A stretch of 9,444 bases of DNA from Candidatus Cloacimonadota bacterium. GTDB lineage: Bacteria; Cloacimonadota; Cloacimonadia; Cloacimonadales; WRIO01. The stretch's first letter is position 1. The number at the start of each line of letters is the position of its first letter. This document shows, piece by piece, positions 1 to 4,636 of this stretch. The position numbers and the translations under genes were made by a program. Below the pieces are notes generated by a model. That model was not told where the DNA came from, made no database searches, and saw nothing but the letters and a program-made list of their open reading frames with translations. The stretch lies in assembly GCA_017998585.1 (NCBI GenBank), contig JAGOCT010000005.1, positions 1-9,444 of the forward strand, given 5' to 3'.

Positions 1-33
1 AACAAGTAAAAGCAAAAAACAAATTTTTCTCAT
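1..33 (-). CDS. 5' end of a truncated exported protein or lipoprotein gene
   Basis: Only the first 11 codons are inside the window; the gene continues beyond base 1. Read on the minus strand from the ATG at 33 they give MRKICFLLLLV, a charged start followed by a hydrophobic run, which is how a Sec signal peptide or lipoprotein leader begins. An AGGAG ribosome binding site lies five bases upstream (complement of 39-43). The 14 bases spanning the start codon and ribosome binding site are identical to those of the lipoprotein gene that starts at 1830, so the two may be related paralogues; this is inference. A good promoter candidate lies at 105-132. Function cannot be stated from 11 residues. 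Confidence 0.6.
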   Translation of the reverse strand, partial: MRKICFLLLLV

Positions 34-104
34 AATCACTCCTTTTTATCCAAACAATATTATAATTCATTTTTCTATGCGAATAATTAATTTTCTTAAT
101 AGAT

Positions 105-132
105 AAGATAAAATATTAGATTAAACAGTCAA
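105..132 (-). promoter_or_regulatory. candidate sigma70-type promoter for the truncated gene at the left edge
   Basis: On the minus strand TTGACT (127-132, five of six matches to the -35 consensus) is followed after 16 bases by TATCTT (105-110, four of six matches to the -10 consensus). Transcription would start near base 98 and give a leader of about 65 bases before the ATG at 33. The -35 hexamer overlaps one arm of an inverted repeat and abuts a palindrome (see the regulatory entry at 124-176), which makes a regulated promoter plausible. It was found by eye only. Confidence 0.45.
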
Positions 133-176
133 GTTCTTTCTAAGAACATTTTAATCTCAAAAGAAAGGAGACTGTT
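124..176. promoter_or_regulatory. nested inverted repeats at a promoter, operator-like
   Basis: An outer inverted repeat, AACAGTC (124-130) and GACTGTT (170-176), encloses a perfect palindrome GTTCTT-TCT-AAGAAC (133-147). On the minus strand the palindrome directly abuts the candidate -35 box TTGACT, and the outer arm 124-130 overlaps it. An alternative pairing also exists between CTTTCT (135-142 region) and AGAAAG (162-167). The palindrome is the size expected for a dimeric regulator's site next to a promoter. As DNA it lies upstream of the predicted transcript start, so an RNA attenuator for this gene is less likely than a protein-binding site. The regulator is unknown. Confidence 0.4.
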
Positions 177-310
177 CATTCTTTATACCTTAGTGGAAAA
201 CAAGTGTATCTTATGACTTCAAGAAAATAGTATCATCTCGTAACTACTCAGGTACTTGTTTACACAATAAATGTGTGTCTGCAAAATGTCATTTTTAAAA
301 AAAATATGTC

Positions 311-464
311 AAAACGGTCTGTAGGGATGTGCAAAACGGAGCTTGCGTAGTGCCGTACATCCGAAAAACCCGTACTACAAGCATCTTGCTTGTAGCCTTT
401 TCTGCAAGCTGGAAGCTTGCAGTACGATTGCGGATTTACGGCGCTTCGCTTCGCAAATCCCTAC
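311..464. repeat. composite REP/BIME-like element, copy 1
   Basis: Two inverted hairpin units form the ends. The left unit (321-363, plus strand) starts GTAGGGATGTGC and closes with GCCGTACATCCG. The right unit (464-430, minus strand) starts GTAGGGATTTGCG and closes with GCCGTAAATCCGC. The stems are GGATGT/ACATCC and GGATTT/AAATCC, so one base pair has changed on both sides at once. Between them, 371-426 holds an inner inverted pair of 9-bp hairpins. Homology with copy 2 (1952-2142) extends outward to AAAACGGTC at 311-319. The GTAG foot followed by an imperfect palindrome, in inverted pairs, is the known architecture of REP/BIME sequences. Assignment to that class is inference because no RAYT transposase is visible here. 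Confidence 0.6.
371..426. repeat. inner pair of 9-bp hairpins nested in composite element 1
   Basis: Two perfect hairpins lie side by side: CTACAAGCA-TCT-TGCTTGTAG (375-395) and CTGCAAGCT-GGA-AGCTTGCAG (402-422). Their outer feet are also inverted copies, CGTACTACAAGC (371-382) and GCTTGCAGTACG (415-426), with one mismatch, so the block can fold as two small hairpins or one long cruciform. The core CAAGCA/TGCTTG or CAAGCT/AGCTTG is the same as in the array between mutS and mtnA (4411-4636), with the same compensatory A:T to T:A swap at the stem top. Copy 2 of the composite element lacks this block. Confidence 0.6.
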
Positions 465-604
465 AGGTGCTTTTCAATTTATCTTTTATTGTACAGCTTA
501 TTACCGTATTTTAAAATAACAATCAGTACCTAAGTAGTTACAAGGAATTTCTAAGAAAAGTTTTTTTAGAGATTTAGCCAATCTTTTAAAAACCAATCAA
601 TCAT

Positions 605-618
605 CGTAACTACTCAGG
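605..618. repeat. third copy of the GTAACTACTCAGG repeat
   Basis: CGTAACTACTCAGG is identical to 239-252 and inverted relative to 525-542. In RNA made from the minus strand downstream of the lipoprotein gene (stop at 706), CCUGAGUAGUUACGA from this copy can pair over 15 bases, including two G-U pairs, with UUGUAACUACUUAGG from the copy at 528-542, with about 60 bases in the loop. It could act as a 3' stem for that transcript. A weaker relative, GTACTACTCAG, lies at 1865-1874 in the leader of the same gene. The bases between 619 and 705 are AT-rich with no clear intrinsic terminator. Confidence 0.45.
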
Positions 619-705
619 CATGTTTAATATAACAATTTTCAAGATTTAAAATGTATATATCGATGATCAGTATGGATTTGGGAATAATGACAAAACCTAT
701 TATTT

Positions 706-1830
706 TCAGATACCTCTGACAACACGAAAGCCAATACTACCAAAACGACCACTCTGATTAGCGTTCCCACGAGCCGATACCCTGCAATCATAGCCAGTAC
801 TGCCCCAGCTACCACCACGGGCTATCCTCATTGAACCGTTTATAGGACCCACAGGATTTGTCTGATCATTAGAAGGGTATGTGCCATCCCAATCCCAACA
901 CCATTCATATACATTTCCACTCATATCATAAGTACCCAGATAATTCATGCCTTTGAGACCTACCTGTTTTGTACCATCTGAACTAATATTATAATACCAG
1001 GCAACATTACTTGCAGTATTTGATCCTGAATAGCGATACTTCTGTGACATATATCCTCCTCTGGCTGCAAACTCCCATTCAGCTTCTGTGGGCAAACGAT
1101 AACCATTGGCATTCATATTACAGGTAATAGCGTTCCACGCTGTATTGTTACTTGTTGGTACGACTCCCCAATTATTGGGATTTGTATCACCTGCTTTTTC
1201 ATAACAGGGAGTCAACCCTGCCTGAAGACTTCTTCGGTTACAATAAACCAACACATCATACCAGGAAACACACTCTACCGGATGAGTAGGATTATTGGAG
1301 AAATTTGAAGGTGTGGCAGAAATATTATTCGTATTCCCCGTCATTACATACTGCCATTCAGCCTGAGTAACCTCATATTTACCTATATAAAAAGAATCTA
1401 AAGTAACAAGATATATCGGTTCTTCATCTATAAAAGCGGTTGTATCACCCATTTCAAATACGCCACCTTGAGCAAAAACTAAATTTGAGAAAGGATTCGT
1501 ATCTAAAAAATAAACAACTGAAGTAACAGTACTTGGTATATAATTGGGGCATAAGGCAATCGCTTTAATCGTTTGTGATTGGTTTACCAATATCGGAGCG
1601 GTATATAAATCGGATAAGTAGTTTGGAACAGATCCGTCAGTTGTAAAATGAATCTCAGCATCGTCTAAAGAACATGATATCGTTACAGTTTGGGCTGATG
1701 TATAAACACCTCCTGTAGGACTGATTACAGGGGATGGAGCTATAGCAAATTCTGTGGTCTTTTTTGTACATGATATGAAAACCAATACAGACATAATTAG
1801 CAAAACAAGCCTAAAAACATGTTTGTTCAT
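706..1830 (-). CDS. lipoprotein with chitobiase-C-terminal-like and FGE-sulfatase (SUMF1-like) domains
   Basis: 374 residues from the ATG at 1830. A GTG six bases upstream is in frame, but it overlaps the AGGAG ribosome binding site, which fits the ATG with a five-base spacer. Residues 1-21 are a lipoprotein signal ending VFISC, with Cys21 as the lipidated residue, followed by TKK, so it should be membrane anchored and exported. Residues about 33-107 match the chitobiase/beta-hexosaminidase C-terminal type (TTDGSVPN, then IKAIA). Residues about 115-374 are an FGE-sulfatase domain: GGVFEMGD, FYIGKYEVTQAEW, GYRLPTEAEWEFAARGG, YDMSGNVYEWCWDW, RGGSW (338-342), GFRVVRG. True formylglycine-generating enzymes have two active-site cysteines near RGGSW; here the first position is Gly-Ser and only Cys349 remains, so sulfatase activation is unlikely and the role is unknown. 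A stand-alone gene with its own candidate promoter. Confidence 0.88.
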   Translation of the reverse strand: MNKHVFRLVLLIMSVLVFISCTKKTTEFAIAPSPVISPTGGVYTSAQTVTISCSLDDAEIHFTTDGSVPNYLSDLYTAPILVNQSQTIKAIALCPNYIPSTVTSVVYFLDTNPFSNLVFAQGGVFEMGDTTAFIDEEPIYLVTLDSFYIGKYEVTQAEWQYVMTGNTNNISATPSNFSNNPTHPVECVSWYDVLVYCNRRSLQAGLTPCYEKAGDTNPNNWGVVPTSNNTAWNAITCNMNANGYRLPTEAEWEFAARGGYMSQKYRYSGSNTASNVAWYYNISSDGTKQVGLKGMNYLGTYDMSGNVYEWCWDWDGTYPSNDQTNPVGPINGSMRIARGGSWGSTGYDCRVSARGNANQSGRFGSIGFRVVRGI

Positions 1831-1882
1831 AATCACTCCTATTATTATTCATTTATTTATAAATGTACTACTCAGAGTTCTA

Positions 1883-1910
1883 ATAATACATCCAATTTGT
1901 GATCAATCAA
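1883..1910 (-). promoter_or_regulatory. candidate promoter for the SUMF1-like lipoprotein gene
   Basis: On the minus strand TTGATT (1905-1910, four of six -35 matches) and TATTAT (1883-1888, five of six -10 matches) are separated by 16 bases. A start near 1876 would give a leader of about 46 bases to the ATG at 1830. The region is AT-rich throughout, so chance matches are likely; the only supporting context is that the gene has a 439-base gap upstream and probably needs its own promoter. Confidence 0.35.
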
Positions 1911-1951
1911 AAATCTTAATTGACTTAAACAGCAATTTTTACAGAAGGTTT

Positions 1952-2142
1952 GTAGGGATTTGCGAAATGAAACGAAGTATTCCCATCCTTTGGATGGGTG
2001 GCACGAAGTGGCGGGGTGGTATAAGCCGTAAATCCGCTTTGAATAACTGTTTGAAATATTTCTCAGAGTGTTTATATTTTTTGTTTTCCGGATGTACGGC
2101 ACTTCGCAGGCTCCGTTTCGCACATCCCTACGGACCGTTTTT
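1952..2142. repeat. composite REP/BIME-like element, copy 2 (inverted relative to copy 1)
   Basis: The left unit (1952-2037, plus strand) starts GTAGGGATTTGCGAA and ends GCCGTAAATCCGC. The right unit (2131-2088, minus strand) starts GTAGGGATGTGCGAAACGG and ends GCCGTACATCCGG, with homology to copy 1 continuing through GGACCGTTTT to about 2142. The order of the two unit types is reversed relative to 311-464, so the whole element is inverted. The left unit has a longer loop than in copy 1 because it carries an extra perfect hairpin, CCCATCC-TTT-GGATGGG (1982-1998), bordered by a direct repeat ACGAAGT (1972-1978 and 2003-2009). The space between units (2038-2087) is plain AT-rich sequence without the inner hairpin pair of copy 1. 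No gene is supported in 1831-2269. Confidence 0.6.
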
Positions 2143-2191
2143 ACATTCTTTTTTATAAAAAGCATTTTAAAGACATACGAACTTATAATAA

Positions 2192-2211
2192 TAACAAGCA
2201 TCTGAGCAGAT
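2192..2211 (-). terminator. weak candidate intrinsic terminator after the DUF362 gene
   Basis: On the minus strand, about 60 bases after the stop codon, ATCTG-CT-CAGAT (2200-2211) forms a short hairpin followed by GCTTGTTATTATTAT. The stem is only five base pairs and the following tract is interrupted by A residues, so it is a poor terminator. A second AT-only hairpin (CTTTTT/AAAAAG, 2148-2162) follows. Either these or the REP-like element behind them may mark the end of the mtnA-DUF362 transcript. Confidence 0.2.
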
Positions 2212-2269
2212 ACACATAAAATACTATCCGCCTTAATCTGTGTAATCAGCGTCTGAAAACCAAAACTAC

Positions 2270-3418
2270 TCACATCTGTTTCAAAAATAATCTTGCCAAA
2301 AAGGTCTTCCGGATAGTAACCGCATGGAAAGGGCAGAGTTCATGACAACACATACACTTAATACATTTGCTTTTGATCAGAGTTGGCTTCTTGGCTTTAC
2401 CCTCCAAAGAGAGCGCTGACATCGGACAACTCTTGACACAAATACCGCACTTTTTACAGCTATTCTCAAAATAGGGGTAATAGTTAAACAGCAGATTAAA
2501 GACTTTTTTGATTGAAGAAGGCAGAGAATCCAGAAAACGTTTTCTGAACTGGACTTCTTTGATTGCCACATCGGTCAGGATATCATCTTTGAAAGCTTCT
2601 TCAATCTCAATATCTTTTGGATTGAGCGATAGATTCTGTAATAATTGATTCAGATAATCCAGTTGCTCTATCTGAAAGCCCATCATTCGGGAAGCAGCAT
2701 AATCAAGTGCCGGTGCTGTTTCTGAGATAAACAGTCTTTTAAAGGCACGCGGTTTTCCGGCAGAAGGACCTTCGCCCTCCATCCCCACAATGCCATCCAA
2801 CACATTAAAGAGAATTCTGTTCTGAATATGAGAATAAATATCAATGATTACCTGTGAAAAGTCTTTGGGTTGAGGAAAGCGCTTATGCAGTTCTGACTTA
2901 AATAAACCCGGTATCAGTCCATAGAAATTCTTGACACAGCCGGTGTATAGCATCAGGCTATGCGTCTTCATCTTTGCCAGATTGATAATACCATCGACTT
3001 CAAACACTATCTTTTCAAAATGATAATCTGTTCCGTTAATCGTCTTATGAACCATGCCGTTCTTTCCAAAATCAAGCAAAGGGATATCATGTCGCACACA
3101 AACTTCACCCAATCCGGTTTCTTTCCAGACTTTCTCTGCCGAAACAATACCGCCAGGGCTATCCCCCACCCAAATCTCTTTACCCTGTTCTTTCAGATAA
3201 AGAATCATCGCTTCAAGAACTGCAGGGTGAGTAGTAACGGCTTTATCAGGGTGGTGAGCACCCAGCATATTAGGTTTAATTAAGATTTTTCGTACTTTGT
3301 CCAGCTTGTTTTTAAATGGTTCAAGCGTAAGTGTCTGACGAAAATAGTTCAGTATCTGTTCAATGTCATAATGTTCAATGGCTTTGATATGGACTTTAGA
3401 ACTGGTATGGGTATTCAT
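2270..3418 (-). CDS. DUF362-domain protein with C-terminal double [4Fe-4S] ferredoxin module
   Basis: 382 residues, apparently complete and without a signal peptide or membrane segment, so probably cytoplasmic. The N-terminal two thirds is a DUF362 domain: ILIKPNMLGAHHPDKAVTTHP near residues 45-65, VGDSPGG near 84-90, and an INLAKMKTHSLMLYTGCVKN stretch mid-protein, all typical of the family. The C-terminus carries two cluster motifs of the CxxCxxCxxxCP type: Cys321, 324, 327 and 331, and Cys352, 355, 358 and 362, as in bacterial 2x[4Fe-4S] ferredoxins. An electron-transfer or redox-enzyme role is expected, but substrates for this family are not generally established and I assign none. The ATG at 3418 lies inside the end of mtnA (23-base overlap) with a GAGAAG-like ribosome binding site, which implies translational coupling with mtnA. 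Confidence 0.88.
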   Translation of the reverse strand: MNTHTSSKVHIKAIEHYDIEQILNYFRQTLTLEPFKNKLDKVRKILIKPNMLGAHHPDKAVTTHPAVLEAMILYLKEQGKEIWVGDSPGGIVSAEKVWKETGLGEVCVRHDIPLLDFGKNGMVHKTINGTDYHFEKIVFEVDGIINLAKMKTHSLMLYTGCVKNFYGLIPGLFKSELHKRFPQPKDFSQVIIDIYSHIQNRILFNVLDGIVGMEGEGPSAGKPRAFKRLFISETAPALDYAASRMMGFQIEQLDYLNQLLQNLSLNPKDIEIEEAFKDDILTDVAIKEVQFRKRFLDSLPSSIKKVFNLLFNYYPYFENSCKKCGICVKSCPMSALSLEGKAKKPTLIKSKCIKCMCCHELCPFHAVTIRKTFLARLFLKQM

Positions 3419-4397
3419 AAACTTTCTTCTCTGTAATAATAGCTTTGATTAAATGAGCAGGACTCACATCAAAAGCAGGGTTAAAAACTTCTATATTCTC
3501 AGGGGCAATCTGCTGTCCTCTGATTTGGCTGACTTCATCTGCATTTCTTTGTTCAATTTCTATCTGATCACCATGTTCCAGATGCCGGTCTATCGTACTT
3601 TCCGGAGCAACGATATAAAATGGTATTTTGTAATAATCCGCTAAGATAGCCAAATTCATGGTGCCAATTTTATTGGCAGAATCTCCGTTTTTACAAATCC
3701 GGTCCGCACCGGTTATAATACAGTCTATCTTCTGGGTTTTAATCGTATGTGCAGCCATATTATCTGAAATCAATACAGCCGGGATGTTTGACTTCTTTAA
3801 TTCCCACATGGTCAAACGCGAACCCTGCAATAAGGGGCGGGTCTCATCAGCAAAGACTTTAATCTCACGGTCTTTGGCAATCCTGCGAATTACACCCAGC
3901 GCTGTGCCAATCCCATAAGTCGCCAATCCGCCGGTATTGCAATGAGTCAAAAAACGGGTATAAGTCTTGGCGATATACTCAAAGCCATTTTCAGCCATCT
4001 GATTGCAGGAATTATACTCATAATGAAAAAGAGAGTCCAGATATTCAAATAGTTCAAATACCAGTTTATCTTCTGTTGTAATAGCAATTAATTCTCTGAC
4101 ACGGGTACAGGCATGAAACAGATTAACCGCTGTCGGCCTGGAGGCTTCGATTTCAGCTACTGCTTTGAGTAATTTTTCCTTAAAGTGGTTCTCTTTTTCA
4201 AATTCCAGTCCTGCCATCCAGGCAGCACCGGCAGCAGCAATACCAATTGCCGGAGCGCCTCTGATTCTGAGGGCTTTGATGGCTTCTATCATCTGCCTGT
4301 AATCTGTAATCTCTATCTGTTTCTCAGTCTGAGGCAAAAGTGTCTGATCTAAAATCAGCATGGATGCCTTTTTTCTTAATATACTATATACTTCCAT
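3396..4397 (-). CDS. mtnA: S-methyl-5-thioribose-1-phosphate isomerase
   Basis: 333 residues, close to the usual 340-350 of this eIF2B-alpha/beta/delta-related family. It interconverts methylthioribose-1-phosphate and methylthioribulose-1-phosphate in the cytoplasm, a step of methylthioadenosine (methionine) salvage. Family motifs are in order: LDQTLLP near the N-terminus, IRGAPAIG near residues 49-56, FLTHCNTGGLATYG with the catalytic-type Cys153, FADETRPLLQGSRLTMWEL, then ITGADRI with the catalytic-type Asp232, NGDSANKIGT and VAPESTID. The Cys-Asp spacing agrees with the characterised enzymes. The related ribose-1,5-bisphosphate isomerases are the main alternative, but the motifs favour MtnA. 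The ATG at 4397 has a strong AAGGAG site six bases upstream (complement of 4404-4409). No other salvage gene is in the window. The whole upstream gap to mutS is a hairpin array. Confidence 0.93.
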   Translation of the reverse strand: MEVYSILRKKASMLILDQTLLPQTEKQIEITDYRQMIEAIKALRIRGAPAIGIAAAGAAWMAGLEFEKENHFKEKLLKAVAEIEASRPTAVNLFHACTRVRELIAITTEDKLVFELFEYLDSLFHYEYNSCNQMAENGFEYIAKTYTRFLTHCNTGGLATYGIGTALGVIRRIAKDREIKVFADETRPLLQGSRLTMWELKKSNIPAVLISDNMAAHTIKTQKIDCIITGADRICKNGDSANKIGTMNLAILADYYKIPFYIVAPESTIDRHLEHGDQIEIEQRNADEVSQIRGQQIAPENIEVFNPAFDVSPAHLIKAIITEKKVYEYPYQF

Positions 4398-4410
4398 TTT
4401 GGGCTCCTTG

Positions 4411-4530
4411 ATTTGTATCGCAAGCTACCAGCTTGTGAAAAAAAGTAACGCAAGCTACCAGCTTGCGAAAAGAAGTAACGTAAGCTACCAGCTTGCTAAA
4501 GAACGTATCGCAAGCTACCAGCTTGCGATA
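4411..4530. repeat. four tandem hairpin units at an exact 30-base period
   Basis: Four units start at 4411, 4441, 4471 and 4501. Each has a GTAAC, GTATC or similar foot, a core CAAGCT-ACC-AGCTTG with flanking CG pairs, then an A-rich linker. Unit 4 forms a perfect 9-bp stem, TCGCAAGCT-ACC-AGCTTGCGA, with a three-base loop; unit 2 forms 8 bp; units 1 and 3 have changes that are mostly tolerated as wobble pairs. Divergence is concentrated in the linkers, not the cores. In the minus-strand transcript the last hairpin ends about nine bases before the mtnA ribosome binding site, so it could affect mtnA expression. The short, similar linkers rule out a CRISPR array. Confidence 0.75.
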
Positions 4531-4544
4531 TATTACTCTTTGTA

Positions 4545-4636
4545 ACAAGCTGGTAGCTTGCCCTACAACAATTCTTGACAAGCAGGTTGCTTGCCCTACA
4601 TCAATTCTTGACAAGCAGGTTGCTTGCCCTACAACA
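4545..4636. repeat. three tandem hairpin units at an exact 33-base period, opposite orientation
   Basis: ACAAGC recurs at 4545, 4578 and 4611, and CCCTAC at 4561, 4594 and 4627, exactly 33 bases apart. On the minus strand each unit reads GTAGGGCAAGC, then an ACC loop, then the closing arm: two units have the stem CAAGCA/TGCTTG and one has CAAGCT/AGCTTG, a compensatory change. Orientation is opposite to the block at 4411-4530, and 4546-4560 is an exact 15-base inverted complement of 4511-4525, so the two blocks can pair with each other as well as fold locally. The array begins at the base after the mutS stop codon. The GTAG foot plus palindrome resembles REP sequences. Confidence 0.75.

Larger units (their letters stand above)
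239..542. repeat. inverted repeat pair (18 bp) flanking a composite hairpin element
   Basis: CGTAACTACTCAGGTACT at 239-256 recurs as its inverted complement AGTACCTAAGTAGTTACA at 525-542, with two differences, both compatible with G-U pairing in RNA. The pair brackets the REP-like composite at 311-464 at a distance of about 55-60 bases on each side, like ends of a larger non-coding module. A third, direct copy of the first arm is at 605-618. Between the arms, apart from the composite element, I see only AT-rich sequence and a small ACACA/TGTGT hairpin (262-276). No gene is supported in this stretch. Confidence 0.5.

Noticed and set aside
329..514. Plus-strand 61-codon frame
   Set aside because: It is a read-through of composite element copy 1 and its nested hairpins; there is no ribosome binding site and it lies against the direction of all genes.
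1831..1836. GTG at 1836 as the start of the SUMF1-like lipoprotein
   Set aside because: The GTG overlaps the AGGAG ribosome binding site; the ATG at 1830 has the right spacing and the same arrangement as the gene at 33.
1872..2273. Minus-strand 133-codon frame between the DUF362 gene and the lipoprotein gene
   Set aside because: It runs through REP-like element copy 2, has no ribosome binding site or recognisable domain, and the element itself explains the sequence.
4574..4612. TTGACA boxes on the plus strand in the 33-base array as promoters
   Set aside because: The exact -35 consensus appears in the repeat linkers, but no -10-like hexamer lies 16-18 bases downstream and no plus-strand gene follows.
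4411..4636. CRISPR array (regular short repeats)
   Set aside because: The spaces between repeat cores are only about 15 bases and are similar to each other; orientation flips midway and the periods are 30 and 33. No cas gene is present.
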